Origin: Sorex araneus
Lineage: Eukaryota > Chordata > Mammalia > Eulipotyphla > Soricidae
Direction: 5' to 3'
DNA: 64,000 nt
Assembly (NCBI RefSeq): GCF_027595985.1
Contig: NC_073305.1
Span: 121,953,739 to 122,017,738, forward strand
The position numbers were made by a program, and so were the translations under genes. Positions within the stretch are counted from its first letter, which is position 1. Each line of letters opens with the position of its first letter. Below are positions 48,506 through 60,723 of the stretch, in pieces. The notes below the pieces were generated by a model. The model did not search any database. It was not told the DNA's origin and saw only the letters and a program-made list of their open reading frames with translations.

Positions 48506-49565
48506 GAGAGAAAATTATGATACAAAATTTAATATAAATTTGTCTACTTTAGCAAATACAAAATACTTTGATCAAGGGACATCAAATAAACATTGAATTT
48601 TTCCATTACTCAGTAGTGCTTCTGTTTATTATGATCTTTAACCTGTGTGTGGTTAAATATCAGCTCCCAAAGATAACCAGAGCTTTCTTTCTGAGAACAT
48701 GTCTGACAATCAAGTTTTTGTTTTCATTTACTGCCTTTATACAGAACTGAAATGAAGACTCTTCAGTTCCCTGACCTCTTAGGCTCTTGACACTTCTGTC
48801 TGTTTCAAAAATTAATTAGTGAATCAAAGGCTGAATCAGCCTTCTTCAGGTAATTTCCCTGCTCTTCTGAAAGTTAACTTCTCTACTCTCATTATCAATG
48901 TCCTTTGCCTTGTCAGCAGCATTTAAAACATCATCCATTATTTCTGCCTCACTAGCACAATGTCAATGGGAGGGGTGAGACCCCTTTGCCAAGCCAAGCC
49001 CAATGGCAGGGTTAATCAGGGTAGCAGGATCAAGGGTGTCAACAGTCCATCATGGAGAAAATCAGGATTCCACGTTGAGTTCTTAGACGGTGATGACAAC
49101 AAAACGATGGGAAGTCATCAGTAGTTGCTGCAGCAAACAGTGAGCTTCATCAGGATACGGTGTATGGGAACCTGGATATTTTGTTTTAAACAAGTCTACA
49201 ATAAAATGAGTATCAGGCTACTTGTTAAAAGTAGGAAAAATGGAGACATTCTTAAAGATCAAGATTAAGGTCAAAATCTCATTTTAGTTTCACAAAACAG
49301 AACAAGAGGGATCATGAGGACATATTACCTACTGTGAAAAGGACATACAAAGTCTTTTTTTTTCCACTTTACCAGCCTAACTAGGAGTGCTGATCATTTC
49401 TCCTGTATCTGAGTTTTCCAAATAAATATATCTGCCTTCCCTCATCACCTTATATTCTGTTTGATATGCACCTGTTTTGTACTACATGACTCTACCGTTA
49501 CTTCCAATATTCTAATTCATTCTTTTTTACAAAAATTCACTCTTTCTCTACACCTTGCATTTTTA
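48506..49565. other. No gene seen
   Basis: A slightly GC-richer patch at 48960-49180 may be part of an old repeat but is not assigned. Confidence 0.35.
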
Positions 49566-51108
49566 AAAAATTTTCAATAGTTTATTTTTAATTAGTGAAT
49601 CAACGTGAGGGTACAGTTACAGATTTATACATTTTTGTGCTCATGTTTCCCCCATACAGAGTTCGATAACCCATCCCTTCACCAGTGCCCATTCCCCACC
49701 ACCAGTAAACCCAGGGTCCCTCCCATCCTCCCCAGTCCCGTCTCCCCCAACCCCAAATGCCACTATAGCAGGGTATTCCCTTTAGTTCTCTCTCTCTGAT
49801 TAGGTGTTGTGGTTTGCAATAAAGGTGTTGAGCGGCCATTGTGTTCAGTCTCTAGTCTACATTCGGCACGCGTCACTCCTCCCCCGCATGACCTCCGACC
49901 ACATTTTACTTGGTGCTCCCTTCTCTGAGTTGCCCAGAATGAGAGATCAGCCTCCAAGCCATGGAGTCAACCTCCTAGTACTTATTTCTACTATTCTTGG
50001 GTATTAAACTCCTAGCCTATTATTCTATATTCCACAGATGAGTGCAATCTTTCTATGTCTGTCTCTCTCTTTCTGACTCATTTCACTTAGCATGATACTT
50101 TCCATGTTGATCCACTTATATGCAAAGTTCATGACTTCATCTTTTCTAACAGCTGCATAGTATTTCATTGTATAGATGTACCAAAGTTTCTTTATTTTTT
50201 TTCTTTTTTTTAATGTCTCACCCTCACCCCCCCAACACACACACATAAAGATTGTTCAATATAAAACACATCTCTGTGTTTCATTATTTGTAATTATCAT
50301 TGTAAAGTTCCTAAGCTTTAAGTCTGAACCATTTCTTTTTTTTTTAAGAGTTTCAATTTTATTTTATTTTTTTTTGTGTGTGTGTATATTCAATTTTATT
50401 TATTTTTTTTATATCCCGGAGAGGCAAAAAGATATAGTAGAGATGACATCTGCATTTCCATGTTCATTGCCGCTCTGTTCACAATAGCCACAATATGGAA
50501 AAAACCAGAGTGCCTGAAAACAGATGATTGGCTAAAGAAACTCTGGTATATTTACACAATGGAATACTATGTAGCTGTCAGGAAACATGAAGTCATGAAA
50601 TTTGCATACAAATGGATCAACATGGAAAGTATCATGTTGAGTGAAATGAGTCAGAAAGAAAGAGACAGACATAGAAAGATTGCACTCATATGTGGAATAT
50701 AATGTAACCAAAGTTTCTTTAACCAGTCATCTGTTCTAGGGCACTCGGGATTTTTCCAGATTCTGGCTACTGTAAACAGTGCTGCAATGAACATATAAGT
50801 GCAGATGTCACTTCGACTATACTTTTTTGCTCCTCTGGGATATATTCCCAGCAGTGGTATTGCTGGGTCAAATGGGAGTTCAACCTCTAGTTTTTTGAGA
50901 ATTGTCCATATTGTTTTCCAAAAGGGCTGAACTAGTCGGCATTCCCACCAGCAGTGTAGAAGGGTCCCTTTCTCCCCACATCCTCTCCAACAGCGGTTGC
51001 TTTTGTTCTTTTGGATGTGTGCTAGTCTCTGTGGTGTGAGGTGGTATCTCATGGTTGTTTTGATCTGCATCTCTCTGATGATTAGTGACCTTGCATTTTT
51101 TTCTATCT
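49566..51108 (-). mobile_element. L1, 5'-truncated, split by a nested insertion
   Basis: The reversed 3' UTR (attagtgaatcaacgtgagg) leads into the ORF2 C-terminus up to 50194, then resumes at 50707 with upstream ORF2 (minus-strand [18 protein letters not shown] and [13 protein letters not shown]). The insert at 50195-50706 splits it. Confidence 0.92.
50195..50706 (-). mobile_element. Nested insertion with inverted L1 segment
   Basis: It is flanked by the perfect 15-bp duplication accaaagtttcttta (50180-50194, 50707-50721). A T-run at the left marks a minus-strand poly(A) end. It is followed by about 140 bases of non-L1 sequence and then, from about 50408, an L1 ORF2 C-terminus in plus orientation (WYIYTMEYYVAV). 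This arrangement suits twin-primed or chimeric retrotransposition. Confidence 0.85.
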
Positions 51109-51116
51109 TACTTTTT

Positions 51117-51735
51117 TAAAAGATATTTCAGGAGAGGCTCCGGCAGTAGAGTTATCCAAGGAAGGTCCGGCCACCACCAAGAAGAGATGGAGACAGGATG
51201 GAGACAGAGTGCCTGGCCACTGCCAAAGGCTCATTGTTCCTCCTACCCACATCTGGCTCCCGCTGCAGCCAGAGAAAGGGCCTAGCTTCTGGACTGAGTT
51301 CAGAGAGGCCAGAGAAGGACCTGAAGTTGATCATTCTGACTCAAAAATACCTGGACGATGCTAACATCATGGAGCTAAAAGCCCAGGAGAAACAAGAAAA
51401 TTAGATGGGAAAATTGAGTAGAATCTCACTAAGATCAATGAGTGAGAAAAACAATACAAAAGGTCCAAGTCACACTTAAAAGCTTGGTAAATCCTCAGGC
51501 TATCATTTTAGTAACACCATTAGGAGATGTGTGTTGTAATAAGCAATATAAAATAAATTAATTAGTGCCTGCCAAGGGAGCAGTCTTAGAGGTTCGGTGG
51601 AAAACTAGAGATATTGGTGGAGGTAAGGGCACATTGGTGGTGAGACTGGTGTTGGAATACTGAATACCTGAAACAACTGTATTGTGAATAAGTTCGTAAA
51701 TCACAGTGCTTAAATATAGCAAAAAATTATGTTTC
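51117..51735 (+). mobile_element. Third composite unit with L1-like 3' end
   Basis: A GC-richer 5' part (ggagaggctccggcagtag) and an ORF-less middle are followed by a 3' end related to those at 33000 and 40080 (gtgagactggtgttggaatac). No target duplication was found. Confidence 0.5.
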
Positions 51736-51894
51736 AAAAATATTAAAATTTTCCAATTGGTATATTTATTCCCAGATATTTTTTCAAACTCAGAAATAAC
51801 TCACAATTCTCAAATTTAACTTTAAAATCATTAGCACATAAATATTAAATTAGTGTAGCATGTTATATATGTCATACATATATATGTATATGAT

Positions 51895-52148
51895 AGTGGC
51901 TAAAGAGCACAGCGGTAGGGCGTTTGCCTTGCACGCGGCCAACCCGGGTTCGGTTCCTCTGCCCCTCTCAGAGATTCGGCAAGCTACCGAGAGAATCTCG
52001 CCTGCACAGCAGAGCCTGGCAAGCTACTCGTGATGTGGCGTATTCAATATGCCAAAAACAGTAACAACAAGTCTCACAATGGAGACGTTACTGGTGCCCA
52101 CTCAAGCAAATCAATGAGCAATGGGATGACAGTGACAGTGACAGTGAT
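51895..52148 (+). mobile_element. RTE-tailed SINE, young
   Basis: A forward copy with an intact B box (cccgggttcggttcc) and a clean acagtgacagtgacagtga terminal repeat. Confidence 0.92.
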
Positions 52149-52283
52149 GAAAGATATAAACTACTCTGAATATAAAGCAATAATAAAATCTTGATTGTTA
52201 TCACATTAGGAAAAAAGGGAATGAGAGTTAGGGGCAAAACAGTGATCTTTAACTCTCCAGGACTTTTACTTTGAGGGAAGGGA

Positions 52284-52400
52284 TTTGGTGCAACACCCAA
52301 CTGGGGCCACATTCTTGGATCTGTGACTCCTGGCAGTATTCAGAGGGCCATGGTTAGATGCCTGGTTAGAATCAGAGTCAGCTTCACCCCAAAACACTGA
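52284..52400 (-). mobile_element. Old SINE fragment
   Basis: Reversed traces are ggggccacattcttgg and actcctggcagtattcag. Confidence 0.5.
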
Positions 52401-52563
52401 CAACTTTATTGCAGTCATAAGGAGAAAACCTAGGAGGTAAATATGAAAAGACATTGCTACTTTATTTTTTGTTAGCAGACATGCACTTTGTCTTTATTTG
52501 TGTATTTTCTTAAACTATGACTTAAACAAGATTTTAAGTTATGGGAAAGAAAAAAAAAAAACA

Positions 52564-52715
52564 GGTCCTGAAGGATAGATAGTATCCTTGCTTTGTATGC
52601 AGTCAAGACATTTTGGATCCTAGGCACCTTATGTGTTATCCAGAGTAGTGCCAGGAATGATCTAAGAAAAGAGCCAGGAATTAGTCAGGTGTGATCCAAT
52701 TCATCTCTACCCCCA
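52564..52715 (+). mobile_element. Old SINE
   Basis: Forward decayed traces are aaggatagatagtatcc, agagccaggaattagtc and ggtgtgatccaattc. Confidence 0.55.
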
Positions 52716-53619
52716 CCCCATGTAAATGACAATCCTTGAATTTACTGATATACTTTTATTTGAAATGAACCAAGACTCATATTTGGCTTTGATAATTTAT
52801 TTTCTGATTTTTATCAGTTCTGACTCTTGGTGTCTTCCCACTTCTGATTTTAGCCTTATTATTCTCACTCTTTGGAGCTCATCTCCGTCTACTTCTGTAA
52901 AAAAGCAGACCAGAAAGTACTGAGAATCAGAAAACACAGAGAACCATTACTATTTAAGAGATATCTAGAGAAAAAATGAGAAAATGCATCACATCACTAT
53001 ATCAAGGAATAATGACCTTTGTTTTTCAGACAAGACTATGTGAAAGATGGAAAAAGGAGCCTAGTGACTTCATGGGATAATGATATTCTGCTTGACAAGA
53101 GCCGGATTGAATAAGAGTGTGGCTCAATTAAGACAAATGCAGACAGGAGTTTGAGGAAGACTTAGAAGCAGATTTTTCAATCTAATTTCTAGTCTAGAAC
53201 AGAGTAACAGAAAGAAGAAATTATGATGAGATATAGTAGATGATAGATAGACTAACAGACAGACTCAGATGATTGTAGGAAGCGATGGATATTTAATTGT
53301 GGAAGTCTCCCAAGTCATTCTCAGGGATCCAAGGGCCACTCCCAGCAAAATTCAACTACCCAGCTCAGTGTCTCAATGTTAGGAACCGAGGGTGCAGTAC
53401 TGCTGTGGCACCACAGACTCAAAGGGAACCAGTAAGGCCTCCCAGGCAATGGAAGCCTCCGGGAACCACAATCAATACTTAGGGAACCACATTGTATGGG
53501 AATCAAAACCATGCTGACATGTGCTAGTGAAAATTAAACAGAGTAATGAAAATCATATTTGAAGTAGTTGAACATTATTAAATAAAATATTTAAATAGAT
53601 GCACTAATTTTAACCTCCA

Positions 53620-53651
<32 letters not shown>

Positions 53652-53797
53652 ACACATTCCTTGGGTGGGTAGTATATCAGAATATAGATATAAAAATAAA
53701 ATAAGAAGTCTAGATACAGTTTTCAGATATTTCTGAGGTGTGACTTTTGTCTTCCATTTTGAGTATGTCTACACTTAAGGGGTTTTTTGAGGGTTTT
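52716..53797. other. No gene; (AC)n at 53620-53656
   Basis: A CA microsatellite interrupted once is the only clear structure. A GC-richer patch at 53310-53480 is not assigned. Confidence 0.5.
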
Positions 53798-53975
53798 TTC
53801 TTTTTTTTTTTTGCTTTTTGGGTCACACCTGGCAATATACAGGGGATACTCCTGGCTCTGCACTCAGAAATTACTCCTGGCAGTGCTCAGGGGACGATAT
53901 GGGATGCTGGGAATCGAACCCGGGTTGGCTGCGTGCAAGGCAAATGCCCTACCCGCTGTGCTATTGCTCCAGCCC
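53798..53975 (-). mobile_element. SOR-type SINE, young
   Basis: The reversed copy runs from a T-run and gctttttgggtcacacctgg to gctattgctccagcccc, with a gagttttct-like sequence on both sides. Confidence 0.93.
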
Positions 53976-55094
53976 CGAGTTTTCTTTTTTTTTTTTTTCA
54001 TTTGTAAAACTCATGATTTTGACTGATGGGAATATTGCATGTGAAAGTAGTCAAAGTAGTAGGCTTACTTAAAAAACAAATAGATTCTTTTTTAGAAAAT
54101 GCTTTTAAAATATGACTAATAGCATAAATAGGCCAATCTATCTGGTTGCACTCAGTGATAAGTTTTTTTAAAAACTGCATGGTTTATATTGCAACTTCAT
54201 GGTACAGTTTTCAGGTATTTCAAAATAGGGGGAATACTGCCCCCACTTGTACTTTGCACTTCTATGAAAATCAATATGTTAACCCTTAAAACATTATGTT
54301 CACAAATTTTAATAGATTATATTATCTATAATGTTACTATAAATTTTCCCTCACAAATTTCACTTCATCATGATTTGCAAATGTTTCTTACATATGGGTT
54401 TAATAAATTCTATTATTTGTCTCTGAAGTACTAAATTCATCTATGGTAATATGGTAGTATGGTAGTATGAAATAGTTGCTATGAAGTCCAATATCCATTG
54501 CATGAAGAGGGCATTCCAGTGGCTAATTTTTTATAAGTAAATTATAGTGACAAATGACATATTTTATTAGTAAAGATTTTTTAAATCTAGGGAATATACC
54601 TAGACCCTACTGTCACCTATTGTCCTGCGAGCTGCACTAAAACAGAAAAATCACTTGGACAGAAAACTCATTTCAAATTCAAGTTTTGAATGTGTTAGTA
54701 AAAAAGGTCAAAAGTACTTAGATTCCCATACATGTTTCCCAAGTGGGAAATATTAATCCCTGGGAAGAGCAAGAACTACTGGGGTGCATTAGTGATCTTG
54801 GGTAATTGGGGGCCGTTTGCTATTTGTTCACTTGAAGAAGACAGATTTCCATGGAAGCACCGCTTTTTTTTTCAGAATAGGGCATTGTAGGCCAAACAAG
54901 CTAAAAATTCTCTGATATATAGATAAATTACACGATGTATGTATGTATGTATGTCATTGCATGATATACGTATGTATATATGTATCTATCTATATATGTT
55001 TGTATGTATATACACATATTATGCCATCTTCAAATGCTAATGTGGTTCTATTATAAGAAAATACATTTCAATTTTGAAAAAATATATTTGTATA
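53976..55094. other. AT-rich, no gene; short (GTAT)n near 54938
   Basis: No coding or repeat family signal beyond the small tetranucleotide run is seen. Confidence 0.45.
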
Positions 55095-55860
55095 TTTTAT
55101 TAAAATTTCATAATCATGATGTGTAATACTGTTAATGAGAGAATTTCATGCACACAGCATTTCAACACCACACTCACCATCAGTATGTCCCCTTCCCTCT
55201 ATCACTGTTCTAGGGTTCTTCTTCATGCTCTACTTCCACTCCATCTCATCACCATGGTAAACCCAGTTCTATAGACCAGAAATCATGTTCTGTTTCTTTT
55301 GGTAATTTATTATCTCATAAATATGCTTCTTTATTTTTTTTCCTTTTCGGGTCATACCTGGCGATGCATAGGGGTCACTCCTGGCTCATGAACTCAAGAA
55401 CCACCCCTGGCGGTGCTCAGGGGACCATATGGGATGCTGGGATTTGATCCCGGGACGGTCGCATGCAAGGCAAGCGCCCTACCTGCTGTACTATCACTCC
55501 AGCCCCAATATGCTTCTTTATACCCAATAGATTAGAGAGATCATCTTTATCTGTCCCTCTTCTCTGAGTGACTTCACTCAGTATTATACTCACCAGTCCC
55601 ATCTACATGGTGGGAATTTTCATGATTTCATCTTTCCCTTTTACCTGAATAGTATTTCATTGTGGATATATAGCACAGTACTTTAAATCCAGTCATGTGG
55701 ACTCTGAGTTTTACTTTGTTGTTGATGTGATGTATTCTGTACTGAGCTTTACTATATGACTATTTTGCAACATAGGTCATAACATAACCATGTGTCTATG
55801 CACTTGAAACAGACATAGACTGGATTATAGGAATATTATTAATATGTCAATGGCTATAAT
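55095..55860 (-). mobile_element. Old L1 3' part, split by a SINE
   Basis: The reversed decayed L1 3' UTR and ORF2 end continue on both sides of the SINE at 55335-55506 (gagtgacttcactcagtatt, gaatagtatttcattgtgg). Confidence 0.65.
55335..55506 (-). mobile_element. SOR-type SINE with 15-bp target duplication
   Basis: A young reversed copy is flanked by aatatgcttctttat at 55320-55334 and 55507-55521. Confidence 0.96.
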
Positions 55861-56812
55861 TTTTCTTTCTTTTCTATGAAATGTGATACCTCTATAGTTC
55901 TTTTTCGCTTCTTCAAAGCTGAAAATATTTTTGTCTATTTGTTGTAGGAGACATAGTCTGAACAAAAACTATAAGCAAAAATACTATCTCATGTATCTAA
56001 TAAAAAGAACCAACTTGTTTTGAGACTCCAGTTCTTAACCTATTTAACTTTTCTCCTCACTAAGTCCAAGATGCCAATTAATGTGCATGCCACTTAGTTG
56101 CATAATTAGATGTTAATGAAAACGCGCTATGAGAATGCATGTACTACTTACAGTCCTACACAACTTTACCACACTGATTATATTGCTCATAGCCAATTTC
56201 TTATACACATTTCTCCTCCTGTATAGCTCACTAAAAAACATGGCTCTTTCTTGAGATTATCCTGAATTCTGCCTCTGGAATTATTACTTTCCACATTATC
56301 TCTACATTATCTGCATTATTGTCAGGAATTTTTTTCTTTGACATAAAAACTTTATTTCTTGAAAAACTATTTTACAATTTCCAAACCTAAAATAGCCACA
56401 TGCCAGCCAAATCTCCAAGGGTTCTCAGAGATTTAGCTGGTAGGTGTTGACTTCCTGGCTGAGAAGATCAGTAGAAAGCGCCTGAGAAGAACTTGTGGAA
56501 CTCACAAGCTTACCCAGAAGGAGAAAGAATACATATGAGCCCTCCTTTTTTTTTAGGTTCAGGGATGAGCAAGTATTCACCCAGACCCATCCTTATCTCT
56601 GTATGCTCCCCAAATCTCTTCTCTGCAATATATTCTTACTGCTTTTGTTGTCTAAGAATGATGCCACTAATTCTAATAAAGTTATTTGATTCATATCACA
56701 TGTTCTTAGTCTTTTTTACGTTTACTCTTTTCATTAATTCTACTTTCCTTATATTTTCATTGTATTGTCTTCTGTATGTTGTTCATTTTTATTTATAATT
56801 TTGTTTTTTGAC
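55861..56812. other. No gene seen
   Basis: The patch 56390-56690 ends with aataaagttatttga and could be an old LTR or UTR. It is not assigned. Confidence 0.35.
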
Positions 56813-56825
56813 AAAAGCACTAATT

Positions 56826-56997
56826 TGCTCGGGCTGGAGCAATAGCACATAGGGTAAGGCGTTTGTCTTGCACGCTGCCGACCTGGGTTCTATTCCCAGC
56901 ATCCCATATGGTCCCCTGAGCACTGCAAGGGGTAATTCCTGAGTGCAGAGCCAGGAGTAACCACTGTGCATCACCACGTGTGACACTACAGGCAAAA
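56826..56997 (+). mobile_element. SOR-type poly(A) SINE with target duplication
   Basis: A forward copy is flanked by aaaagcactaatt at 56813-56825 and 56998-57010. Confidence 0.95.
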
Positions 56998-59811
56998 AAA
57001 AGCACTAATTCGAATATCAACAGTATCAATCAGATTTTCCTAACTCACTAGTGTTTGAACAGTGACTGCGAAGATATGTATGTTTATCTGTTCATATTTT
57101 CCTCACCCACATTTACTTAACTCAAAACTGAATGTGAGATACGTTTGAAAATAATAATTTGATTTTTTTAAATTTAGTGAATCACCGTGGGGTACAGTTA
57201 CAGATTTATAAACTTTTATGCTTGCATTTCAGTCATACAATGATCGAGTACCCATACATCCACCAGTGCCCATTCTCCACCAACAATGATCCCAGTATCC
57301 CTCCGAGCACCCCCACTACCCGCTACCCCCTCAGCCTCTATGGCAGGGCATTCCCTTTTGTTCTCTCTTTCCTGTTGGGTGTTGTAATTTGCACTAGAGG
57401 CATTGAGTGGCCACTGTGTTCAATCTATAGTCTACATTTGGTTCACATCTCCCAACTGGTCCTCCAAATACCCTTTACTTGGTGTTCCCTTCTCTATCTT
57501 AGTTGCCTTTTCCCCCAGCATTTGAGGCCAGCTTCCAATCCATGGAGTAAACCTCCTGGTCCTTATCTCTTCTATTGTTGGGTGTTTGTCTCCAATTTTA
57601 TTACTTTATATTCCACAGATGAGTGCAATCTTTCTATGTCTATCCCTCTCTTTCTGAGTCATTTCACTTAATATGATACTTTCCATGTTGATCCATTTAC
57701 ATGCAAATTTCATGACTTCATCTTTTCTAACGGCTGCATTGTATTCCATTGTGTAGATGTACCAAAGTTTCTTTACCTAGTCATCTGTTTTCGGCACTTT
57801 GGGTTGTTTCCAGATTTTGGCTATTGTAAACAGTGCAGCAATGAACATACAAGTGCACATGTAATTTCTACTATACTCTTTTGCCTCTCCAGAATATATT
57901 CCCCAAAGTGGGATAGCTGGGTGAAATGGGAGCTCAATTTCTAATTTTTTGAGCAGCGTCCATGCTATTTTCCAAAAGGGCTGAATCAGTTGGCCTTCAC
58001 ATCAGCAGTGAAGGAGAATCCCTTTCTTCCCACATCCACGCCAACACTGGTTGCTTTTGTTCTTTTGGATGTGGGCCAGTCTTTGTGGTGTAAGATGATA
58101 TCTCATTGTTGTTTTGATCTGCATCTCCCTGATGATTAGTGATGAAGAGCATTTTTTCATGTGCCTTTTGGCCATTTGGATATTTTCTTCGAGAAAATTT
58201 CTGTTTCTTTCATCACCCCACTTTCTGATGGGGTTGGAAGTCTTCTTTTTGTAGACTTCAACTAGTGCCTTGTATATCCTTGATATCAACCACTTATTTG
58301 ATGGGTATTGGGTAAATATACTTTCCCATTGTGTTGACTGTCTTTGTATTTTGGTCACTGTTTCTTTTGAGGTGCAGAAGCTTCTTAGTTTAAGATAGTC
58401 CCATTTGTTTCCACTTGCTTGGTCAATGGTGTGTCATCTTAGAAGATACCTTTACCTTCAATGTTGTGGAGGGTTTTGCCAACCTTGTCTTCAATGTATT
58501 TTATGGATTCTAGTCTGGTGTTGAAGTCTTTAATCCATTTTGATCCGGTTTTCATACACAGTGTTAGTTAGAGATCTAAGCCCATTTTATTGCATGTAGC
58601 TGTCCAGATTTGCCAGCACCATTTGTTAAAGAGGCTTTCCTTGCTCCACTTCACATTTCTTGCTCCCTTATCAAAGATTAGATGATCATATATTTGAGGG
58701 TGTGTGTCAGGATATTCAACCCTGTTCCATTGGTCTGAGGCTCTGCCTTTTTTCCAGTACCATGCTGTTTTAATTATTACCTCTTTGTAGTATAGTTTGA
58801 GGTTGGGGAAGGTGATTCCTCTCATCTTCTTTTTTCTCAGAATTTCTTTAGCTATTCATGGGGGATTTTTGTTCCATATGAGTTTCAGTAGTGTTTGATC
58901 AACTTCTTTGAAGAATGTCATGGGTATCCTTAGAGGGATCACAACGAATCTGTACAATGCTTTGGGGAGTATTGCCATTTTAACAATGTTAATTCTCCCA
59001 ATCCATGAGCAGGGGATATATTTCCATTTCCTTGTGCCCTCTTTTATTTCGTGAAGTAGTGTTTTGTAGTTTTCTTTGTAGATGACCTTTACCTCCTTAG
59101 CTAAGCTTATTCCAAGGTACTTGATTTTCTAAGGCATGATTGTGAACAGGATTGCGTTTTTCATGTCACTTTCTTCTCTCTCATTATTTGCATATAGGAA
59201 AGCCATGGATTTTTGGGTATTGAATTTATAGCCTGAAACTTTGCTATACAAGTCTATTGTTTCTAGGTGTTTCTTGGTAGAGGCTTTAGGGTTCTCTAAA
59301 TATAGTATCATATCGTCTGCGAATAGTGATAGATTGATTTCTTCCTTTACTACCTGAATGCCCTTAATATCTTTCCCTTGCCTAATAGCTATTGCAAGTA
59401 CATCCAGTACTATGTTAAACAGAAGTGGTGAGAGTGGACATCCTTGTCTCACCCCTGATCTTAGAGGGAAGACCTTAGTTTTCCCCCATTGTGTTCGATG
59501 GTTTTGACTATGTTGAGGAAAGTTCTTTTGATACCCATTATGGCAAGAGTTTTCATCATAAACGGGTGCTGAATCTTGTCAAACGCTTTCTCTGCATCTA
59601 TTGATATGATTATATGGTTCTTATTTTTTCTTTTGTTGATATGATGGTTACCTTTATAGACATGGTTACAATTTTGTCTTCTCTTGAACCTCTGGCTTCT
59701 TCGAAGTTTTTCATTGAATTTTTGACCAATTTTAAAATCATAAGAGATTTTCTTCATTTTTTTTCTTCAAATAACTCAGACAATCTCAAGGTCATACCGT
59801 AAATCTTTGAT

Positions 59812-59974
59812 CTTTTTGGTCACACCTGGTGATGTATAGGGGTTACTCCTGGCTTTGCACTCAGGAATTACTCCTGGTGGTGCTTGGAGTACCATATGGG
59901 ATGCTGGGAACCGAAACCAGTTGAGCTGAGTGCAAGGCAAACGCCCTACCCACTGTGCTATCGCTCCAGCCCCA
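59812..59974 (-). mobile_element. SOR-type SINE inside the insertion
   Basis: A reversed copy is ctttttggtcacacctgg to gctatcgctccagcccc with a decayed B box and no clear T-run. Confidence 0.88.
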
Positions 59975-60039
59975 ATTCAGGTTGTTATACCTTCTCATTT
60001 TTTTGATGAAAGATTTAGATGAAGGTATTCAGAAGGAAT

Positions 60040-60125
60040 AGTGTTTATGGCCTGAAAGCATGTTTTTTAAGGGTAGGCTGTGTGCAAAGCAAACACTCTC
60101 CCCGCTTTACTCTCTCTCTGGCTCA
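60040..60125 (-). mobile_element. SINE head fragment
   Basis: Only the reversed head is left: gctgtgtgcaaagcaaac to ctctctctggctc. Confidence 0.5.
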
Positions 60126-60477
60126 CAAAACAGTTAGCCTCCTCTCATCCCTTTTTGGCTTTCCTGTTCTTTCAACTGAAGAATCGGTGTTTTTTCCTTT
60201 AATTCTATACTATCTTTAGGAACATACAAATGTGAGGAGTTGCATCATTGAGGTTCAAATGATGCTATGAGTGAATGCTTGGGTCTCCTAAACCTGGAGT
60301 CTAACAACCTTAAGGCATTTAGCATGATTGTTTGTAGCTTTTGTTACATGGATTATCTGTTCTTTAACCTAGAATAAAGTGATTTCAGATATGGTATAAG
60401 GAACTAAACATGAAGAGTGAGATGTCAGAGATGAATATTTTAATACCTTGTTTTAAAGAAAGAAATTAATACCTTTT

Positions 60478-60723
60478 AGGGTTGGAGTGATAGCACAGTG
60501 GGTAGGGCGATTGTATTGCACATTGCCAACTCAGGTTTGATTCTCCATCGCTCTCGGAGAGCCTGGTAAACTACCAAGAGTATCTCTCCCGCACAGCAGA
60601 GCCTGGCAAGCTATCCATAGTGTATTTGATATGCCAAAAACAGTAACAACAAGTCTCACAATTGAGATGTTACTGGTGCCTGTTCAAACAAATCGATGAC
60701 CAATGGGATGACAGTGATACAGA
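60478..60723 (+). mobile_element. RTE-tailed SINE at the insertion terminus
   Basis: A complete forward copy, gggttggagtgatagcac to gggatgacagtgatacaga, is followed at once by the L1 target duplication. Confidence 0.9.

Larger units (their letters stand above)
59648..60723 (+). mobile_element. 1.08-kb insertion in L1 ORF2 ending in an RTE-tailed SINE
   Basis: It is flanked by the 10-bp duplication gatatgatgg (59638-59647, 60724-60733). Removing the insert and one repeat restores the L1 reading [13 protein letters not shown]. It contains about 830 bases of non-L1 DNA (with an old SINE fragment and a reversed SINE), then an RTE-tailed SINE whose tail abuts the right-hand duplication. Confidence 0.8.
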
